From assembly GCA_934047225.1 (NCBI GenBank), contig OW203989.1:12747977-12811976 (forward strand): DNA of 64,000 nt, in the 5' to 3' direction. The position numbers and the translations under genes were made by a program. Source of the DNA: Ypsolopha sequella (taxonomy: Eukaryota > Arthropoda > Insecta > Lepidoptera > Ypsolophidae). Of this stretch, positions 1-12,229 are shown in pieces (positions within the stretch are counted from its first letter, which is position 1; every line of letters begins with the position of its first letter). Below the pieces are notes generated by a model. That model searched no databases. It had not been told where the DNA came from and worked only from the letters and a program-made list of their open reading frames with translations.

Positions 1-1160
1 TATTGTTCCGAAAATCGATTCAATAATCTTTCTCAAAATTTCACGAAAGAAATGCCTTGTCAAAGTAACCTTATTTTACGTTGATTCTTGAAAATGCCTT
101 GATCTGCGGAATTTTTTCGTGAATTCAATCACAGAAGTGGCGTATAAGTTCTGAACAGGCCCCCCAATACGAGATGTGAACCTAGAAGTATCCACCTCAA
201 AACAAAATATCTAATAACGTCCAAACTCTCCTAATAAATATATACGCCTGGAGTATTGAGGAAAAATGATAGGCCACTTAATACAAATGGAAATCTTATA
301 AAAAGACATATTGGTGTCATCGTGTCGTGCCAAGAGGTTAAATTGAGAAGATAAGAGTGGCAGTTACTCCATTAATCCATAAATTAATTAAAATGTTTCA
401 AAAAGTATACCTTGTCATAATCATAATCCGTTGTAAATTTATCATTAATAACTAATACCCACATACTCAGAGATATATTTTAAGTAACACACAGTCTTTA
501 TCGCATTTCATTTTAAACTTCTATTAGTCTTACGGCAAAATACTTCAGCAAAAAAATGTCTTGTTGTCCTTCCAATTTATACGAACATTTCATCCGGCCA
601 ACCACGGTTTGACGATAAAACGGGTAAAAGTAAGATCCTAAAACTTAAACAAATTAGAATAATATTTGATGACATTACAAGTAGGTTTTTATTTTTATTT
701 ATAATAAGTCAAACAATAATTATTACATTAAATTTAATAATAATATGAAACAGTTGGCATACAGTAAACAAAAACAGAAACCTAAACATAACTTGTAAAT
801 AACATACATTAACATTAAAAAATATCATATTATATGATAATTGTATTATACGTATAATATATCGATAGATCATCGATATATATCGATAGATAACAGTTTT
901 ATCTGTTGCTATATAAATTGTCGTCTAAAATTAGTTAACAATTTATTCCAACGGGACGTTTCCACCATCGTCAGCCACACGCAACTGTACTATTTTAGGA
1001 AAATTAATTAAGGACGCCTACATTTTGGCTGATGAAGCAAGTTTTAGTGAAAGTGGAGCCTAGATGAGAAACGTTACAGCTGACGGTGTTGTACCATACT
1101 ACTACCATGAAATATTCATAAAATTAAAAATTAAATGATTAAATAACGATACATACATAA
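1..1160. other. AT-rich sequence without recognised gene
   Basis: No convincing coding region or known repeat was recognised. A cluster of ATCGATA-type palindromic motifs lies at about 858-895, which is local low-complexity structure. Only short chance reading frames are present. Confidence 0.5.
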
Positions 1161-1163
1161 ATA

Positions 1164-1530
1164 GAGGTGGGGGTAGCTCGGCGTAGAACGCTGGCCTTCC
1201 AATCTTGAGATCCAGATTCGATCCCCGGCCCGTGCAACAATGAGTTTTTCAGAATTTATGTGCATAGTAATTGTTCTTACTTACCACTTGCTGAACGGTG
1301 AAAGAAAACATCGTTAGGAAACCTGCATGCCCTAAAAAACGTGTATTTGTGCACGAAGTACGGCGATAGTGCTCACGACGCATCACGTTCGGACGTAATA
1401 ATCGTCGGTTAGTGAATAAACGCGGTGAAACCTCGCCGAGTATGGCTGTGACTTGCATTTCACAGTTCACACTTGGAACACCTCTGACACTCCCTGGGGA
1501 TTCATGTCATGACGATATATATACTTAAAT
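1164..1530 (+). mobile_element. tRNA-headed SINE (copy 1)
   Basis: The first 70 bases (about 1164-1234) read like a tRNA: an A-box-like GTAGCTCGGCGTAG, a CTTCCAA loop that would give anticodon TCC (Gly-like), and a B-box-like GATTCGATCCC. A body of roughly 300 bp follows and ends near GACACTCCCTGGGGATTCATG. The body recurs as partial copies at about 2600-2775 (+) and 12230-12310 (-), which supports a dispersed family. A Pol III internal promoter followed by an unrelated body is the standard SINE design. Exact ends and a target duplication were not resolved. Confidence 0.55.
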
Positions 1531-1571
1531 ATATTTAAGGTTTTTATATTCCCTCAAAAACAAGAGAGCAA

Positions 1572-2328
1572 AGCCATTTCTCGGTGTGTCAGTCATAGTA
1601 CAGGATAGAAGGATTTGAATCCAGAAATTTATAATTACTACACTTTTTCTGGACCAATGTGTTCAAACACCTCTAGAGATGGCCTGAAAAAAGTCTAACT
1701 AGTTTCCAGGTGCTTGCTAGACATGAAATATCCAGGAATTCCTGAAATATCCCCTGAACTTTCTATGAACTTGGTCAAGTATGACCTAAATTTTATTTTG
1801 TTTGGTTTGAAATTATTTTCCAAACATATGCAAAACAAGAACCTGTCGTCCCTTATCAAATGTAAGGGAATTTTATCTGGAATTACCTGGAAAAGCCATG
1901 AAAAATTCTGGAATCGTCGTAAAATCGTGAAAAATAGATTTGGGACAGTATTCTTTTCATTTTGATCAGTATGAACTGGGGTTTTAATAGATATTACGAC
2001 AATCGATGGTTCTAAATAATTCCAGATAATATTCCCTTACATTTGATAAGAGACGAAAGGGTCTTGTTTTCGATATTTTTGGAAATAAATTTTAAGACAA
2101 ACAAAAAATTTTGTAAAAGTTCAAGTTAAAGGTGAGTAAAAGGGAAATTCTAGGATATTTCAATTCTTCAACCTGGGAATGACTGAGACTTTTTTCAGGT
2201 CATCTCTAGAGGTGTCCGAACACACTGGCGCAGAAATAGTGTAGTAATTATAAATTTCCGGGTTTGGATGAAAACAACACTATCTATCCTTTACTATCAG
2301 TCCCACGGGTCAACAATTGGAAATGGCT
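1572..2328. mobile_element. Foldback element with ~310-bp diverged inverted arms
   Basis: The left arm (about 1572-1886) and right arm (about 2022-2328) are reverse complements over most of their length with scattered mismatches and indels. Shared landmarks include AAATTTATAATTACTACAC, CACCTCTAGAGATG, CCTGAAAAAAGTCT and CTTATCAAATGTAAGGGAA. The roughly 135-bp spacer is AT-rich. This is the architecture of a foldback or MITE-like DNA element. No transposase is present and no clean target duplication was found. Arm divergence suggests an older insertion than the palindrome at 6865-7471. Confidence 0.6.
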
Positions 2329-2599
2329 ATTAGAGACAAAAGATATCATAATAAGTATTATTTATAAGTAGATAGGACCTTTTACTTCTACAATGCAGCG
2401 TGGAATGATGCCAGCAATGGAATGAGCAACGCTGACGGAATATCGTGAGTATGTGTGTACCTCAGAACAGATAAGTTCTGGGGTGTACACTCAATGCATT
2501 TATACCTTGAGTTTAAACACAACAACAACACGCCCTAACCCAATTACAATTAGGATTGTCAGATGGCATCCAAATGGGGGACATGTCCTCCTTTTTCAC

Positions 2600-2775
2600 A
2601 AATTATCCTCCCACGTTTAGTTGTTGGTCCATTTGTGCCCGAAATACAGCGATAGAGCCATCGTTTGGAACGTAATATTTTTCGGTGAAAAGCGGGTGTA
2701 CCAAATATGGACTGTGACTTGCATTACACCTCTGACAACCCCTCGGGGATTCATATCGTAAATATATGTTTCTAT
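2600..2775 (+). mobile_element. SINE body fragment (copy 2)
   Basis: This fragment shares the body of the SINE at 1164-1530: an ATTTGTGCNCGAANTACNGCGATAG-like stretch and then TGTGACTTGCATT...CACCTCTGACA...CCC.GGGGATTCAT. The tRNA-like head is missing or unrecognisable, so this is a partial or diverged copy. Confidence 0.45.
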
Positions 2776-2779
2776 GGTG

Positions 2780-4985
2780 TATTTAAATTGAAATTCTATA
2801 AACCTTATTATAAAGCAGCCAGTTAGAAAGATAGACAACTTTTTAATACAAGAAATTTACGGTTTATTTTTTTAATATTTTGCCAAAGAGAAACTGAGTG
2901 AAATATTTTATACACCGTACCTTTGAGCTACCCAAGAGTATCAAAAAGTTTAAACCCGAGAAGGCTTTAAATAAACTAAACATCCTTACTGATTCAGGAA
3001 TTGACTTGGAGTCCTAACAGGCTCTATAGAGAGGGTAGAAGGGTTTTATTGCTTTGGACCATTTACTTTTTTAGCTGCAGGCCTTATTTTCAATTCTGTC
3101 AGCAAAGTGTTAATTATTTAACTGAAACGCCAATGAATTTTGGGAATACTCGTAGATATGAAGCCCAGGGCGATGTTGGGCCTAAAGGTAAATTTTTGTT
3201 CGAAAGAGCACTACAAAGTACATTTGGCCTCGGTCTTACAACCCATGTAGGTCACTGAATTTTTTTACAGCACTTAAGCTAAAGCCAAAAACATAAAATT
3301 CAAGGGGCCTCTTAGGACACTAGGCAATTTTTATTTTTCCTCAAATCGGTCACCACACACCATCAGCTAGGGGTCGAAAATTTGAAAAACCGGATTGTGG
3401 ACCTAACGCACATAGAAAATATAAAACCAATATGGATCGACAGAAAACTTTCTACGTGTCACGGAAAATTCTGTCTTACAAGACGGAACGTGCACCTTGC
3501 CAGAATTAAACAACGTTTTATAAGGTACACACCATATATATATATATTTTTTTTTTTTTTTTTGGTAATTTTGGCTTGGAATTTTGGAGGAATTGTGCGA
3601 GGGAGAAGAGAAGGAAAGGGGACTCCTCAGATCTACTCGTAATACCGATTACTTATTAGTTGTTTTCTATGAATACTTTCAATATACTGGAAAATCATTC
3701 AAACTTAAAAAATGTAAAAAGTTAGGTGCATTAAAATAAATAGATAGATTTGATAACAACCAAATCCATAACTCATTCAAAGAAGTATACATTACAAGTT
3801 AATTTATTATGCTGAATAACGGTAAATAAAACACACTTAAATTTGGAACAGAAAATGAATGCCTGGCCACCCCTTGATCGGACAACTTGCACGTTTTCCG
3901 TTGAGAATATTGCTACACGTATTCATTCTCTAAGACGTATTCTGTTTTATATTTACGTTTAGAAAATATATAATTATTTTCTTTAAAATCGAAACTAATA
4001 GTTTATTGATTCTTGACCTTTGTCTACAAACTGAATTAAAGTAAGATGTATTTTGAGACATTATAAATTAAACTACAAATTATCGACCAAATCGGTGACG
4101 TAAAGAGCCAAGTCAAAAGAATCCGGAATAAAAGAGTTGATGGTTAATTGTGGAAGAAGTAAAATAAGTGTGTAAGTAAAGTATCAAGTATGTATGTAAT
4201 GTATAAACTTTGGATATAAAATGTAGACATGTGATCCCAGGACTTATAATAACATAAAAACATATTATATTAAAAACCGCTGTTATTATTAAATTAAAAC
4301 AACTATATTTGTTAGAAATGAAATAAAAACTTTCCTTCAAAAGCAAAAATTGCTGTAATTTTGCTCATTGTATTATAATAGCAGAAAATGGCCCGTAAAA
4401 ATCGTCGCTTTGAAAGTCCAACATAAAACACAAACGTAATTAATAGATGACCCTAATATCTCGCCCGAGGGCGAACATGAAAAACGAATAAGAGCTTGAA
4501 AAGGTCGGTGTTTCCGAGGCGAAAAATCTCAAAACAACCCGAGTGAAATTCACATTACTCACCCTCATGGCAACACCGATCTGCACTTACAACCATACTC
4601 CGTGACCATTTATGTTAAACCTATTCAAAATAAATTAATTTTCTTTTCTTCATTATATTGCTCAGTTATATAATTTTATTAATTTATAATAATTACTAAT
4701 ATATTTTTATATTTTTCTAAGGCTCGTTTGTAATGTGTCCATTTTTTATCACAGCTCCTCATGATTTTTATATAGATATATGAAGCACACGTATAAATAA
4801 AACGTGATAAAATAGAAAATAAAATGTGCTTAAGTGTACCCAGTAATTTGAAGAACACACGGTTACCAAACACCAAAGACAATTTATGAAATTCCTTTCT
4901 TTGTAGGAAATGTTGTATTACGACTTTCCTTCGCAGTCGTATCATTGACAAGGACATTAACCTTTGTATCTAGAAATTTTCTTTT
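2780..4985. other. Non-coding AT-rich DNA, no gene recognised
   Basis: Several reading frames of 60-90 codons exist here, but none shows a recognisable domain, plausible codon use or a supporting neighbour. A poly-T run follows (TA)n at about 3537-3562. Nothing else could be assigned. Confidence 0.45.
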
Positions 4986-5425
4986 AAGACTGTACCTGAG
5001 CCTAGAGCATGAAAAACACCAGACTTTCGAGGATTCATTTCGGATTCTCCTTGTATTGAAAAAAATATATTTGATTAACTGATCTTTTATCTAGGGATTC
5101 TACTCATAAAAAATATATTAGGAGTTGTAACATTGTCAAACAATTTTTTTTTCCACTTTCCTTTTTTTGGTATTCGAACGTTCATTCCAAGAACGCAGTT
5201 AAGAGATCAACTTGTTTTTTTTTCATAGAATTGATAATAGAAATAGGAAGGGATTCTACTTAAATCCAATATTTTAATCCCTACATTATATTTCAGTATT
5301 AGCTAAAAACACACCAATTTGTGTCCAAGAAAAAGACGCCAATGAGCCAACATATAATCGCCTCTATCAAAAGCAAACTTATTGTGCTGGACAAGTAATA
5401 AAAAATGTTGCTAGGGTAGGCCATG
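4986..5425 (+). repeat. Dispersed repeat family B, copy 1
   Basis: About 440 bp closely resembling 22460-22965 (+) and 53519-54020 (-). Shared landmarks are CTCCTTGTATTGAAAAAAAT, TATCTAGGGATTCTA, AAGAGATCAACTTG, TTAGCTAAAAACACAC, CCAATGAGCCAACATATAAT and GTTGCTAGGGTAGGCCAT at the 3' end. No coding capacity is visible. Three copies in 64 kb with common ends suggest a non-autonomous element whose class was not determined. Confidence 0.65.
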
Positions 5426-5429
5426 TATA

Positions 5430-6160
5430 AATGTATAATGTATAAATGGTTTACATAACTAGTATTATGTCTAACTCTTTAGAGTAATTTAAATTTAAAA
5501 GAAAACTTAATTAATTTTAAACTCTTTAATTTAAAAGAAAACTTAATGACCCCGTGATTGGTTTTGGTGACTATCTGTCCTTATTAAATTGAATATGTGA
5601 GAATCTAAGATATACACTGTAAGAAACTGTGTTTAAAATGTATGATATTTTGTTAGTATACATGTCCAGAATATCAATACAAATAAGAAAAACCAGCAGC
5701 TTAAGTTATATCAAAATGACGGATACAAAAATTGCTAAAATTTTCGGTTCCTTTAAAACTGGATTAATAGAAATTAGAAGCTTGTGGCAGTCATGATACC
5801 CTAAGTATTTCGTCTTAAGATTTGTTTGAGTATAAATTGTATGATAGACACGTGTATGATTACTACGTTTATGTTACTTTTTCCTATTGTGATGGTTTTG
5901 CTGTCAGAAATCTCTGTTTAGAGATAAGCACGCCAATGTGCATCTTTTTTCACTGTACCTTTGTTAATGTTTATATTTCTGTGTGTGTACAAAAAAGAAA
6001 GAATAAAGATTTGTAACAAAATATAAAAAAATTATGTTTATAATTTTAGATGAGTAATGTTATTTAAGTCGTTTTTTGTTATATTGTTCTATAGAAATAA
6101 TTCTAAAGTCCAAAACCCAACCTTTAGCTAGGGCAACTTTTAACAATAGTTTGCCATATG
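5430..6160. other. AT-rich DNA, no gene recognised
   Basis: A short tandem repetition of TTTAATTTAAAAGAAAACTTAA lies around 5487-5547. No recognisable protein domain is present. Confidence 0.4.
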
Positions 6161-6164
6161 CATA

Positions 6165-6575
6165 ATAGTAGTTTATGCTACAAGGGCGAAAAGGAATAAA
6201 TTACTGTTGTAAACGTAATCGAGTAACTTATTGCTCTTACGCCCGTGTATCATACTACGTTTTTCAATACATAGTGTGAGGAAATAAAACATATATAATC
6301 AAAGAAAACAATTTAATCATTAAAGTTGAAAGTTACATTGTTACAATTTTGCAAGTTAATGATTGGCTCAAAAGGACTGTATCCAGAGCCGTTAAACAGT
6401 GGAGAAAAAAAGTATAACATTTATGGTACACAGAAAAGGTTGCAGGTTAGCCAACTTTTCTAAAACAAATTTAAAAAAAAAGCCCTAGGGCAAAATAATC
6501 GACTTTCTGTTCGGTTTTGATGCATAAAAAGTGGGCCTTTACGAGCACTTGCATTGAAAAAATATTTTTAACGTC
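6165..6575 (+). repeat. Dispersed repeat family A, copy 1
   Basis: About 410 bp matching 28172-28585 (+) and, inverted, 9805-10195 (-). Landmarks are TAGTTTATGCTACAAGGG, ATTGCTCTTACGCCCGTG, GATTGGCTCAAAAGGACTG, GGTTGCAGGTTAGCCAAC, CTTTCTGTTCGGTTTTGATG and GGCCTTTACGAGCACTTGCA. It is non-coding. With copy 2 it forms inverted flanks around 6165-10195, which enclose the palindrome and the OTU relic. Confidence 0.65.
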
Positions 6576-6864
6576 TGGTGCATCTAGGTCTTCCTGTTAA
6601 TTTTTTTTCCGCCACCTTTCCTTCTATAATATTTTTATAAGAAATATCTTCCCTCTTTGGTATCCAACGTTTTTTAATAGACATCTTTCTTCGTCTACAA
6701 TTCTCAGCAATTCCTCATTAGTCTTCCTCTCCGTCCAGCTAATTCTCTCAATTCTCCTCCAGGACCATATTTCAAACGCATTAGTACGCCAAATAAATAA
6801 AAGCATTAGTATGTCAAATAATAAAAGTCATTAAGTACACGAAATAAAATCAAGAAAAGTTAAC

Positions 6865-7471
6865 ATCCCATCAAAAACATAAAATGTACAAAAATGGCAA
6901 GTCTCGCAACACAATCCTTCCACCGTAAAAAGTTGTGAGATCTTATGTAAAGCCAAGTCTGCTGTTTTAGTTTTTATGGAAGCACCTTTTCATTTAAGTT
7001 AGTATGGGAGCACCTATTTAACAAATTTGTCATTAATTGTTTCCTATTTAGTTACCTACCAACATTAAGTGACTGTATTAATATTAGTCATCTTTATTTC
7101 TCTAATAAAATATAGTGACCTCGCAATCGCACAGCAACATATACAACATATCAGCTACCTAATACCAATTTATTAATTTAATTCATCAGTGCTTTATTTG
7201 TGCTCTGCGATTGCAAAGTCACCATATTTTATTAGGAAATAAAGATGACTAATATTAATACAGTCACTTAATGTTGGTAGGTAACTAAATAGGAAACAAT
7301 TAATGATAAATTTGTTAAATAGGTGCTCCCATACTAACTTAAATGAAAAGGTGCTTCCATAAAAACTAAAACAGCAGACTTGGCTTTACATAAGATCTCA
7401 CAACTTTTTACGGTGGAAGGATTGTGTTGCGAGACTTGCCATTTTTGTACATTTTATGTTTTTGATGGGAT
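6865..7471. mobile_element. Foldback palindrome with ~270-bp near-identical arms
   Basis: The left arm (6865 to about 7135) is the reverse complement of the right arm (about 7201-7471). Only about 1-2% mismatch is visible in the outer 240 bp, rising near the loop. The spacer is about 65 bp and AT-rich. The outer ends read ATCCCATCAAAAACATAAA and its complement. No protein is encoded and no clear target duplication flanks it. The near-identity implies a young element, recent arm-to-arm gene conversion, or a tail-to-tail double insertion. RNA from it would be a long hairpin. Confidence 0.75.
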
Positions 7472-7530
7472 CTCATTTCTTTTTGTAGGTAGTCCTCCTT
7501 TTTTTCTTCTCGGGTAATATTTCTTGCACG

Positions 7531-8018
7531 TCAGCTGCGGATTTTCTTAAAACCCACTCCCTTTAACTGATCATTAGGACATACTCCTGAGAAACTAGTA
7601 TCGGGAAGGAGCATTTCATAATGACCACCTAAGAAACTACCAGAGAATCGTAAACGTTTCACTGGCATCCCAGGATCGCCACCGAATGATCCTCTCAAAC
7701 GGCCATTTTCGTAAACCTCGAACGTAAATGGATACAAAGCGGTGGCTGCCATAAGTTCGGATACGGAACCGTAGGTGGTAGTTTTCATCATTGCTGTCGA
7801 GTACATGTGTCTCCACGCTCGTCACACGTATAAAGTTGCATTTCATCCCAATGCGCTACCACATACTCGACTACCGCACACCTAATGTCATATGACGACT
7901 CAATGTTCCCATACATAGAGAATGACAAAGAATGGAACAAACATGAACCATCTCCAGGTATAGGGACAACTAGGTGTGGACAAGGATTTTCATTTATGTA
8001 CAATATTTCAGGTTCCAT
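7531..8018 (-). pseudogene. OTU-type cysteine protease relic, frameshifted
   Basis: The upstream part (8018 down to about 7805) encodes an OTU N-terminal half with a GDGSCLFHSLS block; the Cys in DGSC (about residue 26, with Asp 23) is the expected nucleophile. The second half lies in another frame (7806-7531) and carries TYGSVSELMA, a basic/Gly-rich segment, and LRFSG followed by GGHYE, the expected catalytic His region. The two halves join near 7805 through a 1-nt frame change, so this copy should not make an intact enzyme unless the join is a sequencing error. OTU enzymes are deubiquitinase-like cysteine proteases; stand-alone or transposon-borne OTU domains occur in insects, for example in some Helitrons. 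No Helitron Rep/helicase is seen nearby, so origin is open. It lies 60 bp from the foldback palindrome. Confidence 0.65.
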
Positions 8019-8329
8019 TGCAATATTAATTTTTACGGTAAGTTATTATTACTATTATCCACAATTAGATGCAACAGGCAGGTTAAAATTTCTTTTGACC
8101 ATGAAGTGAAAGGCAGGCTTGTCAGTCTAAACCACACAGTACATTATTATGTCTAAACCTCTCAGAATAATGAACTAAACCTGGTCTTTTTTGAATGACA
8201 CACGAGTACATAGACATTTCAATATACCTATATCATAGAGGATGCATATACAAATAAAATAACATTAGCCGCTTTATTTTTCCTTTAATATATTTAAAGC
8301 TTTACTTGATAAATAACCTTTTACCTTGA

Positions 8330-9190
8330 TTTTTAGGGTTCCGTATTATTAGGTTCCGTGACCCTATTACTAATCCTCCGCTGTCTATCCATCTATCACA
8401 GGGGTCTACAGCTTCAGCCGTTATAGGTAGCGCGTAAATATTGTCACATAATATATGTTACATTGTCCTCTATCACGGCAAATAATAATATGACCCCTAT
8501 CACAGCATATAAAGTTCAATAAATGGAAATCCAAGGGGGATCCAATTATTCGATGTTATTTGTTTCAGCTCTATCTTTGTAAAACAACAATTTTGGGAAT
8601 ATAAATATTAGAGTTCCGTATTCAAAAGGTGCTGATTTGTTAGGCGCTACCATTTTAGCGCCTTGTTTTTTGTCGCCTTGATGTTGCTATGTCATCTTTA
8701 TTGTTGGTATTTACCATAATGATTTGGGCTTTCGTACCCATATTGTGTGATGGTAGTACGGAACCCTTCGTGAGCGAGTCTGACTTGCACTTAGCCGGTT
8801 TAATAGCGACTTAATTACGAAATGTTGATATTTATCTTCTTAAATAGACTAAATGTGTTTAAGGGTTCCTTACCCAAAGCACAGATTATTATAACAAAGG
8901 CTCTATCGTTAGAACGGTTATACATACAAGTACCTACAAGTTGAAAATTTAGGCAGACTACTTTAAAGTAAAATAAGAAATAATAAAAATTAGGGTTCAT
9001 TCCTAAAAAGGTACCGAATTCTTTGTCAGGCGCTACCGTTTTATCGCTTTGTTTTTTGTCGCCTTAATGTTGCTATGGCATCTATATTGTTGTTATTTAC
9101 TTTTAGGGTTCCGTACCCGTATTGTGTAGGGGTACGGAACTCTTTATGCACGAGTCAGATTCGCACTTTACCGGTTTTCTTTTTTAGTTT
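8330..9190. repeat. Lepidoptera-type GGTTCCGTAC repeats (several fragments)
   Basis: Three related segments at about 8330-8420, 8630-8805 and 8990-9190 carry variants of TTTTTAGGGTTCCGTA, GGCGCTACCNTTTTANCGC, TTGTTTTTTGTCGCCTT and GTACGGAAC followed by a GAGTCNGACTTGCACTT.CCGGTTT tail. The 3' motif also occurs, reversed, at 26414-26445 as CCGGCTAAGTGCGAGACAGA. I recognise this type as widespread in lepidopteran genomes; its class is not certain. It is non-coding. Confidence 0.5.
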
Positions 9191-9259
9191 TCGCACTTTA
9201 ACTTTAACGTACTCGTAGAATTTTTCGTTTTAGGCGTCTTTAATGCAAAGCAGCATACC

Positions 9260-9760
9260 ACCAACGTCATCTAGTATCATACAAATTTATAGATGCAGCT
9301 GGAAACATACATTTTGTATAGACTTTGTATGGAAATATTAAATTACCAACCGCAAATAACATTTTTATATTTTTTTGTTGCAATGTACACTTAACACTAA
9401 CCGCATGCAAAATTTCAAGTTTGTAGGCCTGCTAGAACACCTTTAGACTTTTGATGATGTGTCAGTCAGTCAGTGACAAAATAAGGGAACTTTGACTTGA
9501 GATATTTCGTAATCAAATATAGGTACAAAGTTGTGATTAGGGGTCAGAAGTAGGATCAGTAAGTACTCTTGGTTCCTGAAATTTCAGACTTCTAGCTTTA
9601 CCCACAACGAAGATACAGGGGGGTTGAAAGTGCGGTGAGTTGCTTCGAGAAAAGGATGGTACGGCCGTTCCGCGTTTTTTCTGCGAGACTTTGCGGGGGC
9701 ACTACCGTGCCCCCAGATAGTAGATACGGAGCGCAATTGTGCCTTGTAACTAAAAGTTTA
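9260..9760. repeat. Probable dispersed repeat fragment
   Basis: The section has a different texture from its surroundings: GTGTCAGTCAGTCAGTGACAAA, then CCTGAAATTTCAGACTTCTAGC, then a GC-rich GGGGGCACTACCGTGCCCCC palindrome near 9693-9716. Similar wording is typical of lepidopteran interspersed repeats. No open frame was recognised. Confidence 0.35.
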
Positions 9761-9804
9761 TACTAATGTTAATACTTATGTAAATTGTAGTTAAGTAAAT
9801 AAAT

Positions 9805-10195
9805 ATTTTTCAATGCAAGTGCTCGTAAAGGCCCACTTTTTATGCATCAAAACCGAACAGAAAGTCGATTATTTTGCCCTAGAGCTTTATTATTATAATT
9901 TTTTATTTATTTATTTACAATGGTTGGCTAACCTGCAACCTTTCCTGTGTACCATAAATGTAATACTTTTTTTTCCACTGTTTAATGGCTCTGGATACAG
10001 TCTTTTTGAGCCAATCATAATTTAAAAGTCACAAGATTATATTTGTTTTATTTACTCACACTATGCATTGAAAAACGTAGAATGATACATGGGCGTAAGA
10101 GCAATAAATTACTCGGTTACGTTTAAAACATTCGCTACGCTCGTGTTTTAAATCGTCCTCGTAATTTATTCCTTTTCACCCTTGTAGCATAAACT
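9805..10195 (-). repeat. Dispersed repeat family A, copy 2 (inverted)
   Basis: Reverse complement of the family A unit at 6165-6575, with the same landmarks in reverse order from GCAAGTGCTCGTAAAGGCCC to CCTTGTAGCATAAACT. It differs by small indels, including an AT-rich insertion. Together with copy 1 it encloses about 3.2 kb in inverted orientation. Confidence 0.65.
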
Positions 10196-10199
10196 CCTT

Positions 10200-12225
10200 T
10201 TTTGTTAACAGTTTGCTTATAATTGTTAACTGTTCTCGATTTTATTTGGCGTTTTAATGCGTACGTGGAAGAGTTTTTTTTTTATTACGTTGCCTTTGAT
10301 AGTATTAGCGACTGTACTTATTAGTAAAATACTCGTAGACTGACTTACAAAGTTTCCTTTAAGTTGAATTATGAATAAAAATGCTAAGATCCGAGAACCG
10401 TCCAGCAAGAACCCACTTGCAGTTTCATTATTGTAATTCAAGAGCACTTTTATACATGCCCCAAGAAACTTTACATCATATTTTACAGTTTCATATTTCG
10501 TTGAAGTTGGTCAAAGAAAACAAAAAAAAATTCATTTCATGTCATTCTGCTTAGATAGCATTTCTGCAAACTAATTTGTCTTCATTGTACAACCACAAAT
10601 GCTTCGTGTGATATTTCAATAGTAACTTTATCCCACAACTTCGCTACCTATTCTGGAAATATCAATGATTAGATTTTTTTTGTGGCGTGATAAATACCAT
10701 TATTTATAAATTCGATTGATAAACCAGGTCAAATTCGACTACAAAATGTAAGGAATACACAAACACATTCTTTGAAAACTGTTTTAAAATCACATGAAAT
10801 CTGCTTCGAAATGTATTCGCACGCGCCAGATCTGCCGTCCAGCGTATTACGTACTTATCTTTGAATCGTTTGCCAAGTGGTTCCCAACCACCAAAGACAA
10901 GATAAAAACTAAACTTTCAAAATCACCTTCAGGGTATTGAACTATTTACGAATCGTCACGTTATTTTAAATGCGAATGTATTTAGGCCATTTAGGCAACC
11001 AGAATTCAATAGTTTATCCATAGATATTTTTTGACGATTGGCAACCAATTGGGCATTTTAAAAAAAATTACACCTTGCATATCTTTGGCTGTCCCAAGGC
11101 ATTAAATTGAATTTCAAGAAAATCTGAAGCAATAACACCAAGATAAAATTTTTAAATATAAAATTATTACACTTTTTTTGCCATTAAACCTATTCAGAAA
11201 CATTTATAGAAAATAAATTATAAAATAAACAAAATAGAGTAATTTCTTCGTCCAGTACTGTCCGGGTTTCATCACGACTTCTTTGAAAAGAAATATATCA
11301 AGTATCATTGGTAACAGAAGCGGTTTCGCAGCCGGATTGTGATAAACCCACCTTTTTCTAATAAATCGAAACAGAACACTTAAATTCAAAATGCAGGCAA
11401 TAGTTATTCAACAAAATTTATTGCCTATGTATTGTGTAAAAAATCAATTTAAAGCACGTCCCAGGGGTTTTGTCAAACCTGACAGGTGAGGTTTAGTTAC
11501 GGTGATTTTTCACTAAACTAAGAGAATTTTGTATGAGAGAATATTTTTTTTTATTTAAATCATTTCACTGTAACTCTAAGAAAATTCAAATAGTAGAGTT
11601 AGCAAGTAAAATATTTATCCACCGCTTCGTGAGGTACGTGTCTCACGGTGGCGTCGTCGTGCGTCGCGTCGGTCCAAGTATTCAGTGAACCAAACCAGTT
11701 CTCTATATCATATAATTGTCGTCGGCACATTGTAGGATTAGGCATATCATAATGTGCCTAGGCATATCATATTTCTGCAATAATTAGGAGGGTCGCCTCC
11801 CTTGATGTATTTACATGTAAACCTAACACGCCTGTCCTCGCTCCGCTCATCGTCGCACCTATTTCTTGAGTTTTTCTGAAAAAATTTCGATTTTTACGAT
11901 GTAGCCATTCCACGATCTGCCAAATTATACAATCTGCCAATGGTATAAAAACAAGTATTATTTTGTTTTGCACTCAAAGGGTTTACTTAAAAAAAAAAGT
12001 TTCTAGTGCATTTTCATTTGCACTTACAGACGCAACTCCGGCCGACACGGAACCGAGAAATTTGCAATTTTGCTGTTGACTCTACCAAAACTCTTTTGGA
12101 GTCGAGTGGAATTGAAATATGTAAGTACATGTAAATTAAATGACTAAAATCATTTTGGAGTCGCAGTGGAAACAAAGTATGGAAGGTAAAGTTTTGGAAA
12201 CAATGGCTTTATTAAACATAAACAT
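10200..12225. other. Non-coding AT-rich DNA
   Basis: No gene or known repeat recognised. A short direct repeat of TAGGCATATCATA(A/T)T lies at 11738-11775. Reading frames up to about 73 codons look random. Confidence 0.4.
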
Positions 12226-12229
12226 AATC

